Source: Acidovorax sp. FJL06
GTDB lineage: Bacteria > Pseudomonadota > Gammaproteobacteria > Burkholderiales > Burkholderiaceae_C
Length of the DNA stretch: 64,000 nucleotides
Assembly: GCF_003852545.1 (NCBI RefSeq)
Contig: NZ_QAJR01000001.1
Location: 184,370 to 248,369 of the forward strand
Direction: 5' to 3'
In this document: positions 16,045-25,410 of the stretch, one piece after another
How the letters are laid out: each line of letters begins with the position of its first letter
Position numbering within the stretch: the stretch's first letter is position 1
Translations under genes and position numbers: made by a program
Notes under the pieces: generated by a model
What the model was told of the DNA's origin: nothing
Seen by the model: the letters and a program-made list of their open reading frames with translations, nothing else
Database searches by the model: none

Positions 16045-16896
16045 TCAGCGGTGCGAGCGGTCCCGGATGACCAGTGCAATGCCTCCCAGAACGGCCATGG
16101 ATGTCAGCACCAGGTGCAGTGTCAGCGGTTCCCCCAGCAGCCCGATGGCGCCCAGCGCTGCCAGCACCGGAACACTCAACTGCACGGTGGCGGATTGCGT
16201 GGCACGCAGTCCAGGCAACGCCGCGTACCAGAGGGCATAACCCAGCCCGGACGCCAGGGCGCCCGACGCTATGGCCAGTCCCAGTCCCGCCAGGTCCCAA
16301 TCGGCGTGACCGGGTGTGAGGGCGCTCAGGCACAAAGCCATGGGTGCCGCGCGCAGAAAATTGCCTGCGGTGGTACCGGTGGGGTCGCCCGTGCCCCGGC
16401 CCCGCAGCGAATAAATGCCCCAGGCGATCCCAGCGGTCAGCATCAGGGTTGCACCCGCCATCGGCGGCGCAGAAGCGCCGGGCAGCAACAAGGCCGCGAC
16501 GCCGCCCAACGCCAGCACCAGGCCGAGCAGTTGCGTGCGGGTGAACCGCTCGCCCCGCCAGAGCCCATGGCCGATCATCGTGGCCTGCACTGCGCCAAAC
16601 AGCAGCAGCGCCCCGGTGGCGGCGGGCAGGCTGAGGTAGGCATAGGAGAAACCTGCGGCATACACAAACAGCGCCAAGGCAGAAAGCCAGTTGCCGGCCT
16701 GCCAGGCCTGCTTGCGGCGCAGTGCTACCAGTAGCCACAGCGCGATTGCCCCGGAGACCAGACGGACGGTGGTGAAGGTGGCCGCGTCGATCGGCGTGTG
16801 CCGCAGCGCAGCGCGGCACAGCAGCGAATTGCCCGCAAATGCGAGCATGGCGAGCCCGGTCAGGGCGATGAGGCGCGTGGGGGACATGGCGTTCAC
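16045..16896 (-). CDS. EamA/DMT-family transporter
   Basis: 283 residues, about ten hydrophobic helices in two repeated EamA halves (first half to about 130, second from MAGATLMLTAGIAWGIYSL). DMT proteins export amino acids and related metabolites. It converges on the lrp gene (34 nt between stops). An alternative ATG (M4 in MNAMSPTR) is equally possible. Its place beside an Lrp regulator and an amino-acid lyase suggests efflux of an amino acid or product; substrate cannot be read from sequence. Confidence 0.9.
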   Translation of the reverse strand: MNAMSPTRLIALTGLAMLAFAGNSLLCRAALRHTPIDAATFTTVRLVSGAIALWLLVALRRKQAWQAGNWLSALALFVYAAGFSYAYLSLPAATGALLLFGAVQATMIGHGLWRGERFTRTQLLGLVLALGGVAALLLPGASAPPMAGATLMLTAGIAWGIYSLRGRGTGDPTGTTAGNFLRAAPMALCLSALTPGHADWDLAGLGLAIASGALASGLGYALWYAALPGLRATQSATVQLSVPVLAALGAIGLLGEPLTLHLVLTSMAVLGGIALVIRDRSHR

Positions 16897-16965
16897 CTGT
16901 GGGGCCGCACGGGGGGCCCATCATCGCGCATCCGGCCTGGGTCGGGGGGCGTTTCAGCCCGGCGT

Positions 16966-17325
16966 CTAGGCCTTTTTCAGGAATTCCGACTTCAGCAGCA
17001 TGCTGCCCAGGTCCGTCTTGCAGTCCACGTTGTGGCCGTCGGCGCCATCGACCAGGCGGATGCTTTTGATCTTGGTGCCTTTCTTGAGGGTGGACGACGA
17101 GCCCTTGACCTTGAGGTCCTTCACCAGGATCACGGCGTCGCCGTCGGCCAGCGGGTTGCCATTCGCATCGCGCACGATGCCGTCGCCCGCCTCTGCGGCA
17201 TCGGAGTCAGCGGCTTGCGCCGTCTGTGGCCATTCAAACGCGCAGTCGGGGCACACGTAGTTGCTGCCATCGGGGTAGGTGTTCTCCAGGCCGCATTGGG
17301 GGCAGGCAGGCACGGTGTGGGGCAT
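16966..17325 (-). CDS. PhnA-family zinc-ribbon protein (YjdM)
   Basis: 119 residues. The N-terminal zinc ribbon has paired cysteines [10 protein letters not shown] and CPDCAFEW; the C-terminal SH3-like part has [27 protein letters not shown] and [21 protein letters not shown]. Members are annotated PhnA or YjdM from E. coli; despite the name they are not phosphonate enzymes, and the E. coli protein is not in the C-P lyase core. Zinc binding is predicted; role unknown. It lies 50 nt downstream of the helicase gene on the same strand. Confidence 0.92.
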   Translation of the reverse strand: MPHTVPACPQCGLENTYPDGSNYVCPDCAFEWPQTAQAADSDAAEAGDGIVRDANGNPLADGDAVILVKDLKVKGSSSTLKKGTKIKSIRLVDGADGHNVDCKTDLGSMLLKSEFLKKA

Positions 17326-17375
17326 GGGGTTCTTTCTGGTTGTAGTGGTGAAAAGGGCTGGCGACTGTACAGCGG

Positions 17376-19538
17376 CTACAGCGGCGCGCGTTGCTCCAGC
17401 GCAAATGGCGGTAGCCCTTTGAGCAGGCGCTGCCCGTAGCTGGTGCGCACCAGGCGCTTGTCGTAGCAGTACACATGGGCCTGGTCTTCTTCGGTGCGGA
17501 TGGCGCGGCCCACCCATTGCGCCAGGCGGATGGCGGTGGCGGGCACCACCAGCTCGCTGAACGGGTCGCGGCCCACGGCGCGCAGCCACTCGGCGCGGGC
17601 CTCGCCCACGGGGTCGTCGGGCGGGGCAAAGGGCAGCTTGGTGATGAAGACCGACTCGCACAGCCGCCCGGGCAAATCCAGCCCCTCGCCAAACGACTGC
17701 ATGCCGAAGATGACCGAGGGCTCGCCGTTGTCCACCCGTTCGCGGTGGCGGCGCAGCAGCTGCGTGCGCGGCAGCGCGTTTTGCACCAGCACCACGCTGC
17801 GCATGGCGGTGGGCAATGCGTCCACGGCCTGGCGCATCTGCTCGCGCGAGGTGAACAGCACCAGCGCACCGTATTCCACGCGGGCAATGTCGTGCAGCAG
17901 GGCATCCACCATCTCGGCGGTGAACTGTGCGGCGTTCTTGGGGTCGGCGCGGGTCTCGGCGGCAATCAGCGTGCCCTGAGCGGCGTAGTTGAAGGGGCTG
18001 GGCACTTCGAGCGTAGTGGTGGCCTCGTCGCCGTACAGGCCCGCCTCGCGCAGAAAGAAGTCGAAATTGCCGCAGCTGTTGAGCGTGGCGGACGTGAGCA
18101 CCGCGCCCCGCACCGCGCTCCACAGGTGGTTGCGCAGCGTGGTGCCGGGCAGGATGGGGCTGGCGTGCGCCTTGACCACGATGAAGTCGCCATCCACCTC
18201 CAGCGTGAACCACTTGGCGGCGGGCACGGCGCCTTCGGGCGCATCCTGCAGCAGCAGTTGGGCGGTGGCGTGCAGTTCTTCCAGGCGTGGCGCGAGCATG
18301 CCGATCTGTGCGTACAGCGTGGACAGGCGCTTGGCCTCGTCGGGCTTGTCGCGCATCTCGGCGCGCAGGGCTTTGCTGATGGCGCGCAGGGCATCGAGAA
18401 AGCCCTCGGCGCTGGCGGCCAGCAGGCCCAGGGGGGCAATCAGGGGTTCGGGCAGTTCGCCCCGTGGCACGCGCACACGCGCCGGGCCCCAGGCGCTGGG
18501 CTGGCTCTTGAGTTGCGCGCCATACACGTCCATCACGATGCGGGCCAGGTCCTGCAGGGTCTGGCGCAACTGGGCCGAATGTTTGGGGATATCGGCAATC
18601 TCCTCCACTTCCAGCAGCGCGCCAATGCGCAGGCCCCGGCTGGACAGGCGCTCGATCCAGGTGATGCGCGACAGGTCCATGCTGCAGGCGAACTGGTCGA
18701 GCGCGGTTGATGGCAGGTGGTGGGCTTCGTCCAGCACCAGGAGGCAGTTGTCCAGCTCGGGCAGCACGCGCGCGCCCAGGGATGACAGCAGCAGGTCGTG
18801 GTTGGCCACGATCACCTGCGCGCCCACCAGCTCCTTGCGCTTGTCGTAGTAGGTGCACTGGCTGAAGGCCGGGCAGTGCTTGCCCGTGCATGAGGCGCCT
18901 TCGGCTGCCACGGGGCTCCACACCTCGGGCTCGGGCGGCGTATCGAGGCTGTCGCGGTCGCCGTCCCACGCGCCCTTGGCCAGGGTCTGCGCCATCGTCG
19001 AATAGAACTGCATGCGCGCCTCGGTCTCGTGCCGGGGGCGCTTGGCGCGGGCGGCGGCTTCTTCCTCGGCAAACAGGTCGTCGTCGGCTTCTTCTTCGGC
19101 CTCGCCCGTGCCCGCCAGGCGGTCGAGCTTGAGCTTGCACACATAGCGCCCCCGCCCCTTGGCCAGCGCAAACTTGAAGGGCTGGGGCATTAGCGCGGCC
19201 AGCGCGGGCAGGTCCTTGTTGACCAACTGCTCCTGCAGCGCCACGGTGGCCGTGGAGATCAGCACCCGCGTGCCGCGCGACAGCGCCAGCGCAATGGCGG
19301 GCGCGCAATACGCCAGCGACTTGCCCACGCCCGTGCCCGCCTGGATCACGGCGATGGAGCGCGTGGGCGCGGCCTCGCCGCCCTCTTCATCCACCTTGCC
19401 CAAGGTGGCCGCGCCAAAGGTGCGCGCCACCTGCTCGGCCATCAGCCGCTGGCCGGCGCGGCTGCGAAAGCCGGGGGTGGCCTGCACCACCGCATCAAAC
19501 GACTGCAGGGCCTGGGCGGCCCAATCTGGGGAGGACAT
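17376..19538 (-). CDS. DinG/YoaA-type ATP-dependent DNA helicase with Fe-S cluster
   Basis: 720 residues. Walker [10 protein letters not shown] at 66-74; DEAH box VLDEAHHL near 268; motif [14 protein letters not shown] near the C-terminus. Between motifs Ia and II are four cysteines (YVCKLK near 134, then [12 protein letters not shown] about 85 residues on), the spacing of the XPD/DinG [4Fe-4S] cluster. An acidic insertion ([20 protein letters not shown]) precedes the second group and is specific to this lineage. DinG helicases unwind 5'-3', resolving R-loops and forked substrates. It lacks the exonuclease domain seen in Gram-positive DinG. Confidence 0.92.
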   Translation of the reverse strand: MSSPDWAAQALQSFDAVVQATPGFRSRAGQRLMAEQVARTFGAATLGKVDEEGGEAAPTRSIAVIQAGTGVGKSLAYCAPAIALALSRGTRVLISTATVALQEQLVNKDLPALAALMPQPFKFALAKGRGRYVCKLKLDRLAGTGEAEEEADDDLFAEEEAAARAKRPRHETEARMQFYSTMAQTLAKGAWDGDRDSLDTPPEPEVWSPVAAEGASCTGKHCPAFSQCTYYDKRKELVGAQVIVANHDLLLSSLGARVLPELDNCLLVLDEAHHLPSTALDQFACSMDLSRITWIERLSSRGLRIGALLEVEEIADIPKHSAQLRQTLQDLARIVMDVYGAQLKSQPSAWGPARVRVPRGELPEPLIAPLGLLAASAEGFLDALRAISKALRAEMRDKPDEAKRLSTLYAQIGMLAPRLEELHATAQLLLQDAPEGAVPAAKWFTLEVDGDFIVVKAHASPILPGTTLRNHLWSAVRGAVLTSATLNSCGNFDFFLREAGLYGDEATTTLEVPSPFNYAAQGTLIAAETRADPKNAAQFTAEMVDALLHDIARVEYGALVLFTSREQMRQAVDALPTAMRSVVLVQNALPRTQLLRRHRERVDNGEPSVIFGMQSFGEGLDLPGRLCESVFITKLPFAPPDDPVGEARAEWLRAVGRDPFSELVVPATAIRLAQWVGRAIRTEEDQAHVYCYDKRLVRTSYGQRLLKGLPPFALEQRAPL

Positions 19539-19549
19539 TGGATAAAAAC

Positions 19550-19598
19550 GGGCTTTAGCGCTTGATAGATAAGCGCTTTAAGCTATCTATTATGTAGC
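19550..19598. repeat. Dispersed AGCGCTTG palindromic repeat, copy 2
   Basis: Intergenic copy between the helicase and the dinD-like gene: TTTAGCGCTTGATAGATAAGCGCTTTAAGC followed by the AT-rich TATCTATTATGTAGC block. GCGCTT and AAGCGC form the stem. Confidence 0.8.
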
Positions 19599-19671
19599 AT
19601 TCAGTGGGCTGGCCGGACGGGTGGGCTGGTGATTTGTACAGCATTATCCTGAAAACAATGCCGGAGCGCCT

Positions 19672-20698
19672 ATGAAAACCCTGCCCGCAGAATTCGATGG
19701 TCAGCCCATCCGCCGTGTGTACGACGAGGGCACGGAAACCTGGTGGTTCTCTGTGATCGACGTGGTGCAGGTGCTGACGCAGCAGGCGGACTACCAGACC
19801 GCGCGCAAATACTGGAACAAGCTCAAGGAGCGCTTGGGCAAGGAGGGGAGCGAGTCGGTGACAAACTGTCACCGACTGAAGTTGCCTGCGGCAGATGGTA
19901 AAAACTACTTGACCGACGTAGCCACCGCCGAAACCCTCTTGCGCCTTGTGCAGTCCATCCCCAGCCCCAAGGCAGAACCCATCAAGCTCTGGCTGGCCAA
20001 GGTGGGCTACGAGCGCATGCAGGAGCTGGCCGACCCGGCCCTGTCATTGGACCGCGCCCGCCAGACCTGGCAGCAGCATGGCCGCAGCGACAAGTGGATC
20101 CAGCAACGCATGACCGGGCAGGAGACGCGCGACAAGCTCACCGATTACTGGAGCGAACATGGCATCCAGAAGGGCAACGAGTTCGCCATCCTCACCAACA
20201 TCATTCACCAGGAATGGTCTGGCCCTGAGAAGGTGTGAACGAACCCTCCATGCCCGCTCGTCCCGCAAAAACGCACCCCATCTGCGTTGCAAATGCTCGC
20301 CATAGCCCGAGCTATGGCTGCGCTTTGCGCCTTGATGAGGCACGTTTGTGCGGCCCGCTCGGGCACGCCGGATTCATTCACACCTTCTGAGCGTGGCGCA
20401 ACACAAGGAAAGGAAGGGGCTGAAAAGCCACAACCTGCGCAACCCCATGAGCGAGGCGGAGCTGATCTTTACCGCGCTGGCCGAACTCTCCACGCGCCAG
20501 ATTGCCGAAAGCGCGCAGGCCACCGGGATGGCAGAGAACAAGACCGCTGCACAAGCTGGCGGCAGCATCGCCCGAGGGGCCCGCCACCAGTTGGAGAGCC
20601 GAACGGGCAAACCCGTGGTGACGGGGTCCAACTACCTGCCGCCGGATGCGGCAGCGACAACAGCCAAGGCCATCAAAGCCGTCAAGAAAAAATCGTAA
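19672..20698 (+). pseudogene. dinD-like BRO-N protein gene, interrupted
   Basis: The 5' part (19672-20238) encodes 188 residues of a BRO-N/DinD protein (VYDEGTETWWFSVIDVVQVL; YLTDVATAETLLRLVQSIPS; KGNEFAILTNIIHQEWSG) and ends in a premature TGA. The 3' part (from 20387) restores the family's conserved C-terminal region in another frame (AQHKERKGLKSHNLRNPMSEAE, read in two blocks; TALAELSTRQIAESAQATGMAENK; GKPVVTGSNYLPP). The parts are separated by a 157-bp hairpin element. Joined, they give about 290 residues, close to DinD (274 in E. coli), an SOS-induced inhibitor of RecA filaments. The shorter N-terminal product could still be made. Confidence 0.85.
20230..20386. mobile_element. 157-bp MITE-like hairpin element inserted in the dinD-like gene
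   Basis: The ends are inverted repeats: AAGGTGTGAACGAACC on the left and, reverse-complemented, AAGGTGTGAATGAATC on the right. The two 76-bp halves are about 75% identical as inverted copies and meet at CCATAGC-CCGA-GCTATGG (20300-20317), so the whole element folds on itself. It is flanked by CTGAG at both sides (20225-20229 and 20387-20391), a possible 5-bp target duplication. It carries no gene, so mobilisation would need a transposase elsewhere. Confidence 0.75.
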
Positions 20699-20722
20699 TC
20701 GCTATTGTTTTGATAGCTTGTG
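20699..20722. repeat. Partial TAGC-type repeat
   Basis: TCGCTATTGTTTTGATAGC directly after the dinD-like stop resembles the AT-rich TAGC half of the dispersed palindromic repeat, but the AGCGCTTG stem is missing. Confidence 0.5.
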
Positions 20723-20776
20723 GCGCACGGTGGACAGGCGCAAGAGCTCTGCTGGACTTGAAATCCGATCCCGCCC

Positions 20777-22702
20777 TCACCCCCGCTCGCGCAACGCCCG
20801 CTCGATCCGATCCCGCCGCACCGTGGTCTTGGGCACCTTGAACGGGAACCAGCTGCGCACGTCTTCCTCCAGCCCGATGCCGTGCATGTAGTTGTAGATC
20901 GCCTTCTTGAGCGCGCTGCCCAGCGCGTCGTGGTCCACGCCCGTGGGGTCGATGAAGGCCACATCGTTCTTGGCGAAGTCGCCGGGCGGCAGCGGTGCCA
21001 GGGTGACGCCGTATTCCTCGGGGTTCTTGCCCACGGGTGAGTGCACGGTGCAGGCAAAGCGGTGGAAGAACCCGCTCTGGATGCAGCCGTTGGCGAACAA
21101 CTGGCGCACGTATTCGAGCGCGTCCACGGTGTCCTGCACGGTCTGCGTGGGAAAGCCATACATCAGGTAGGCATGCACCAGGATGCCCGCGTCGCTGAAG
21201 GCCTTGGTCACGCGCGCCACCTGGTCCACCGACACGCCTTTTTTCATGAGCTGCAGCAGCCTGTCCGATGCAACCTCCAGCCCGCCCGAGATCGCGATGC
21301 AGCCGCTGTCGGCCATCAGCTCGGCCAGCTCGGGCGTAAAGGTTTTTTCAAACCGCACATTGCCCCACCAGCTGATGCCGGCGTTGCGCGCGATGAGTTC
21401 GGTGGAGAGCGCCTTGAGCGCCTTGGGCGGTGCAGCCTCGTCCACGAAGTGAAAGCCCGTCTGCCCCGTCTCGCGCACGATCTGCGCGATGCGGTCGGCC
21501 AGCACTCCAGCACTCGCGCCCTCATAGCGGCTGATGTAGTCCAGGCTCACGTCGCAAAAGCTGCACTTCTTCCAGTAGCAGCCGTGCGCCACGGTGAGCT
21601 TGTTCCAGCGCCCGTCGCTCCACAGGCGGTGCATGGGGTTGAGCATGTCGAGCAGCGAGAGGTAGCGGTCCAGCGGCAGGCCGTCCCAGGTGGGCGTGCC
21701 CACCTCGGCAAAGGCGATGTCGGCTTCCATCATGTTGATGTACTGCACCGCGCCGTTGTCGTCCCTAACGAAGGTGCGCACCAGCCGCTGGCGGCCGCGC
21801 TCGCCCTGCACATGCTCCAGCAGCGCCAGCAGCGGGCGCTCGCCCGCGTCCAGCGTCACGTAGTCGAAGTGGTCGAACACGCGCGGGTCGGCCAGTTCGC
21901 GCAGCTCGGTGTTCACAAAGCCACCGCCCAGCACCGTGGCGATGTGTGGGTGCCGCGCCTTGATGGCCTGCGCAATGCGGAACGCGGCGTACACCGAGCC
22001 GGGGAAGGGCACCGAGAGCAGCACCACGGTGGGCTGGTGGCGGGCGATGGCCTCGTGTGTGAGTTGCTGCAGCAGCTCGTCCACCAGCGTGGCGGGGGCG
22101 GCGAGTGCCTCGGCCAACGGATTAAAAGTCGGCTGGCTGCCCGCCAGCGATTCGGCATAACGCACAAATTCGAAGCGCTCGTCCACCGCATCGCGCAGCA
22201 CATCGGCCAGGTCATTCAGGTACAGCGTGGCCAGGTGCTTGGCCTTGTCGTGCAGGCCCAGGGCGCCAAACGCCCAGCCCAGCGGGTCGCCGCCCTCGTC
22301 GTCCACATACACATCCAGCGTGGCGAAGCGCGGGCCTTCGGGCAGGTAGTTGCGGCCCGCAATGCGGTGCGCCAGCGTGCTGTCGCGCCCCTGCAGGAAG
22401 GCGATGGCCGGGCCGATGGTGGCGAGGTAGCGGTCCTGCTGTGCGGCAAAGGACTGCACGGCCGGGCTGCGTTGTTTGGCAGGCAGGGCCTGTACGCGCG
22501 CCGCCACGTCCTGCAGGCCCTCGGGCGACAGCAGCCGCAGCACCAGCGCCAGCGCCAGGTCTTCCTGGAACGCGGTGACGCCGCGCGAGCGCAGAAAGCC
22601 CGTGAGATAGGCGGTGGAGGGATAGGGCGTGTTCAGCTGCGTCATCGGCGGGATGACGGAGAGCACGCGCAGGGGGGATGGGGCGGGAGCGACGGCAGAC
22701 AT
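20777..22702 (-). CDS. B12-binding-domain radical SAM protein
   Basis: 641 residues. A cobalamin-binding-like region (TVVLLSVPFPGSVYAAFRIAQ; IATVLGGGFVNTELREL) precedes the radical SAM barrel. The cluster motif is C375-YWKK-C380-SF-C383, i.e. four residues between the first two cysteines rather than the canonical three. Downstream are SGGLEVASDRLLQLMKKGV and HAYLMYGFPTQT, typical of the barrel. Such proteins methylate or rearrange diverse substrates; the product cannot be named. It is 70 nt downstream of the gamma carbonic anhydrase gene with no obvious functional link. Confidence 0.88.
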   Translation of the reverse strand: MSAVAPAPSPLRVLSVIPPMTQLNTPYPSTAYLTGFLRSRGVTAFQEDLALALVLRLLSPEGLQDVAARVQALPAKQRSPAVQSFAAQQDRYLATIGPAIAFLQGRDSTLAHRIAGRNYLPEGPRFATLDVYVDDEGGDPLGWAFGALGLHDKAKHLATLYLNDLADVLRDAVDERFEFVRYAESLAGSQPTFNPLAEALAAPATLVDELLQQLTHEAIARHQPTVVLLSVPFPGSVYAAFRIAQAIKARHPHIATVLGGGFVNTELRELADPRVFDHFDYVTLDAGERPLLALLEHVQGERGRQRLVRTFVRDDNGAVQYINMMEADIAFAEVGTPTWDGLPLDRYLSLLDMLNPMHRLWSDGRWNKLTVAHGCYWKKCSFCDVSLDYISRYEGASAGVLADRIAQIVRETGQTGFHFVDEAAPPKALKALSTELIARNAGISWWGNVRFEKTFTPELAELMADSGCIAISGGLEVASDRLLQLMKKGVSVDQVARVTKAFSDAGILVHAYLMYGFPTQTVQDTVDALEYVRQLFANGCIQSGFFHRFACTVHSPVGKNPEEYGVTLAPLPPGDFAKNDVAFIDPTGVDHDALGSALKKAIYNYMHGIGLEEDVRSWFPFKVPKTTVRRDRIERALRERG

Positions 22703-22772
22703 GGTGTGAACGGTGGGGCGATGCGGTGCCGCCGCAGGGGAAACGTGGACCCCCGATTATCCCGGCCCGGGC

Positions 22773-23351
22773 TTATCCCTTGCTGGCTGGTGGCTGGGGC
22801 GGCTGCGCCGCGGCGTCGGGCGTGCCCGTGAGGTAGTTGTTCTTCACCCGCACATAGTGCTCGGCCGAATACTTGAGGTAGGCGATCTCCGCATCGGTGA
22901 GCGCGCGCTGGCGCACCGCCGGGCGGCCGATGTAGAGGTGGCCGCTCTCCAGCCGCTTGCCGGGCGGCACCAGGCTGCCTGCGCCCAGCATCACGCGGTC
23001 TTCGATGATGGCGTCGTCCATCACGATGGAGCCCATGCCGATGAGGCATTCGTTGCCAATGCGGCAGCCGTGCAGGATCACCGCATGGCCGATGGTCACG
23101 TAGTCGCCAATGACGAGCGGCGAGCCTTCTGGCTTGCTCGCATTGCGGTGCGAGACATGGCCCATGGTGAGGTCCTGCACGTTGCTGCATTGGCCCACGG
23201 TGATGCGGTTCACGTCGCCGCGCAGCACGGCGTTGCACCACACCGAGCTGTCGCGGCCCAGGGTGACATCGCCAATCACCTGGGCGGAATCGTGGATGAA
23301 CACGCCAGTGTCCAGCGTGGGGCGGGTGTCGAGGTAGGGAGCGATGGGCAT
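22773..23351 (-). CDS. Gamma-carbonic-anhydrase-like hexapeptide protein
   Basis: 192 residues of left-handed beta-helix hexapeptide repeats (VIGDVTLGRDSSVWCNAVL; LVIGDYVTIGHAVILHGC; CLIGMGSIVMDDAIIEDR). The histidines expected to bind metal, in TMGHVSH (H65/H68) and GHAVILHG (H89, H94), are present, so it belongs to the YrdA/CaiE/gamma-CA group. Most bacterial members have weak or unproven CO2 hydratase activity. The C-terminal helix and Ala/Pro tail extend past the core. Confidence 0.92.
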   Translation of the reverse strand: MPIAPYLDTRPTLDTGVFIHDSAQVIGDVTLGRDSSVWCNAVLRGDVNRITVGQCSNVQDLTMGHVSHRNASKPEGSPLVIGDYVTIGHAVILHGCRIGNECLIGMGSIVMDDAIIEDRVMLGAGSLVPPGKRLESGHLYIGRPAVRQRALTDAEIAYLKYSAEHYVRVKNNYLTGTPDAAAQPPQPPASKG

Positions 23352-23453
23352 GGGGGGGCTCGGAAGAGGAAACGAACGGTAGGCGGCGAGCGTAGTGCAA
23401 TTGCCCAGGGCCCGGGCGCCACTGCGGGCCCGTGGCGGGCGATGCGGGTTCCG

Positions 23454-24140
23454 TCAGCGCCGTCGGGCCGGGCGCTGGGCGGGGGCCGCAGCGGCGGTGG
23501 CGGCGGTGTCCATGGCGGGCCGCACCGCGTAGAACCCCAGGAACATGTCCACCGCATCCCCCAGCACCTGCTGCTGCTCGGCGGTGGTGAGTGGCGCCTG
23601 GCCCATGGCCAGCTGGGGCCAGAAGGCAAACGACTTGACCAAACCGTGCAGCTGGTGGGCGGCGTACTGCGGGTCCACGCCCGCGCGCAGGGCACCGCCG
23701 TGCTGGGCGGCGCGGATGAAGCGCGGCAGGCCCTCTTCCTTTTCGGACAGGCGCGCCACCATGGCCTGGGCACGCTCGGGCGTGTGCATCATCTCGGCCA
23801 TGGCCACGCGCGAGAGGTCGATGAAGCTTGTGTCGTTGAGCAGTTCCATCTTTTGCTCCAGCACGGCCAGCAGCTGCGCGCGCAGCGGGCGCGCCGGGTC
23901 GTAGGCCACCTCGGCCAGCGACTGGCTGCATTCCCACAGGCGCTCCAGGATGGCGCCGAACAGCTCGTCCTTGCTCGGGAAGTGGTTGTACACCGTGCGC
24001 TTAGACACTTCGGCGGCGGCCGCCACGCGGTCCATGCTGGTGCCGCTGAAGCCATGTTCGCGGAACTCGGCAATGGCGGCCAACACGATGGCGTCGCGCT
24101 TGCGATCGGTCAGGCGGGTGGGGGCGGCAGGCGCGGTCAT
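23454..24140 (-). CDS. TetR/AcrR-family repressor
   Basis: 228 residues from the ATG at 24140; an in-frame TTG two codons earlier is less likely. The HTH is classical (REHGFSGTSMDRVAAAAEVSKRTVYNHF, two blocks at about 30-57; FPSKDELFGAIL follows). The C-terminal ligand domain carries DTSFIDLSRVAMAEMMHTPE and ends in a Pro/Arg-rich tail. It diverges from a metallo-hydrolase gene across an 82-bp spacer with inverted and direct repeats, so it probably represses itself and that gene until a small hydrophobic ligand binds. Confidence 0.93.
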   Translation of the reverse strand: MTAPAAPTRLTDRKRDAIVLAAIAEFREHGFSGTSMDRVAAAAEVSKRTVYNHFPSKDELFGAILERLWECSQSLAEVAYDPARPLRAQLLAVLEQKMELLNDTSFIDLSRVAMAEMMHTPERAQAMVARLSEKEEGLPRFIRAAQHGGALRAGVDPQYAAHQLHGLVKSFAFWPQLAMGQAPLTTAEQQQVLGDAVDMFLGFYAVRPAMDTAATAAAAPAQRPARRR

Positions 24141-24159
24141 GGGCAAAATTTTACACTGG

Positions 24160-24218
24160 GTAGTTTACTTTCTTGAAAAAGGAAAATAAACTACACCGTA
24201 TAGTGCACTTTCTGGAAG
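24160..24218. promoter_or_regulatory. TetR operator region
   Basis: GTAGTTTA (24160-24167) and TAAACTAC (24187-24194) are perfect inverted arms in an AT-rich spacer. TAGTTTACTTTCTTGAAA (24161-24178) is also repeated in the same direction as TAGTGCACTTTCTGGAAG (24201-24218), 13 of 18 bases matching. Both fit a repressor controlling the divergent tetR and hydrolase promoters. Confidence 0.6.
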
Positions 24219-24222
24219 CCCT

Positions 24223-25380
24223 GTGCGTCGCCTGAAAGCCCTCCGCAGCCGCCGGCCCCTGGCGGTTTTGTTGTTCACCATCGTCCTGATCGCCATGGCC
24301 CACAGCCTCTTTTCCCGCGCCGCCCAGCCGGTGGCTCCGTACGCGCAGTCGCCCCAGTTTGCTGGCGGCAAGTTCCGCAACGCCGCTCCGCGCCACAAGC
24401 CGGGCGCGCTCAAGCTGATGGAAGTGATGTGGCGCTTTGCCACCGGCAAGCCCCCAGATGCCCGGCCCCGCCAGCCCGTGCCGGTGTACGCGGTGATGCG
24501 CTCGGACCTGCTGGCCGCGCCCGACCTGAGCCTGTGGCGCTTGGGGCATTCCACCCTGCTGTTCAAGATCAACGGCCAGTTCTGGCTGACCGACCCGGTG
24601 TTCTCCGAGCGCGCCTCGCCCCTGCCGTTCATGGGCCCCAAGCGCTTTCATGCGCCGCCCATCACCATCGACGAGCTGCCGCCCATCGCCGGCGTGCTCC
24701 TGTCGCATGACCACTATGACCACCTGGACTACGCCGCCATCCAGAAGCTGGCCCCCAAGGTGGAGCACTTCATCACGCCGCTGGGCGTGGGCGACCGGCT
24801 CATCGACTGGGGCGTGCCTGCGGCCAAGGTGCAGCAGTTTGACTGGTGGCAGGGCACCACCATTGGCGGCCTGCAGCTGGTGGCCACGCCTGCGCAGCAT
24901 TTCTCGGGCCGGGGGCTGTCGGACGGCAACCGCACGCTGTGGGCCTCGTGGGTGCTGATCGCGGGCGACACTCGCATCTTCTTCAGCGGCGACACGGGCT
25001 ATTTCGACGGCTTCCAGGCCATTGGCGAGCGCTATGGCCCCTTTGACCTGACCTTGGTGGAAACGGGGGCCTACAACGAAGACTGGCCCGACATCCACAT
25101 GCACCCCGAGCAGAGCCTGCAGGCCCACATCGACCTGCGGGGCCGGCACCTGATGCCCATCCACAACGGCACCTTCGACCTGGCGCTGCACCCCTGGACC
25201 GAGCCCTTCGAGCGCATCACCGCCCTGGCCGCCGCCGCCCAGGTGCCGCTGGTGGCACCCCTCATGGGTGAGCGCCTCGATGTGCGCGCGCCCGCGTTGT
25301 CGCGCCACTGGTGGCGCCAAGCTTCAGAGCAGGCTGCGGCCGCAGAGGGGCGTGTGCTGGCTCCGTTGCCCGAGGCTTGA
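24223..25380 (+). CDS. MBL-fold metallo-hydrolase (UlaG/NAPE-PLD-like)
   Basis: 385 residues from a GTG start. Residues 12-27 are a signal anchor (PLAVLLFTIVLIAMAH). The metal site HDHYDHLD (H162, H164, D166, H167) and a second block FFSGDTGYFDGF are intact, followed by HNGTFDLALH. This is the pattern of the UlaG / N-acyl-phosphatidylethanolamine phospholipase D-like group: hydrolases of phosphodiesters or lactones acting at the membrane. It is controlled, by context, by the divergent TetR. Substrate unknown. Confidence 0.9.
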   Translation: MRRLKALRSRRPLAVLLFTIVLIAMAHSLFSRAAQPVAPYAQSPQFAGGKFRNAAPRHKPGALKLMEVMWRFATGKPPDARPRQPVPVYAVMRSDLLAAPDLSLWRLGHSTLLFKINGQFWLTDPVFSERASPLPFMGPKRFHAPPITIDELPPIAGVLLSHDHYDHLDYAAIQKLAPKVEHFITPLGVGDRLIDWGVPAAKVQQFDWWQGTTIGGLQLVATPAQHFSGRGLSDGNRTLWASWVLIAGDTRIFFSGDTGYFDGFQAIGERYGPFDLTLVETGAYNEDWPDIHMHPEQSLQAHIDLRGRHLMPIHNGTFDLALHPWTEPFERITALAAAAQVPLVAPLMGERLDVRAPALSRHWWRQASEQAAAAEGRVLAPLPEA

Positions 25381-25410
25381 TAGGCGGGGCACTGATGCGC
25401 TGATGCGTGG

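Noticed and set aside
19672-20698. Prophage remnant, because BRO-N domains occur in phage antirepressors
   Set aside because: No integrase, structural or lysis genes around; the C-terminal part fits chromosomal DinD-type proteins.
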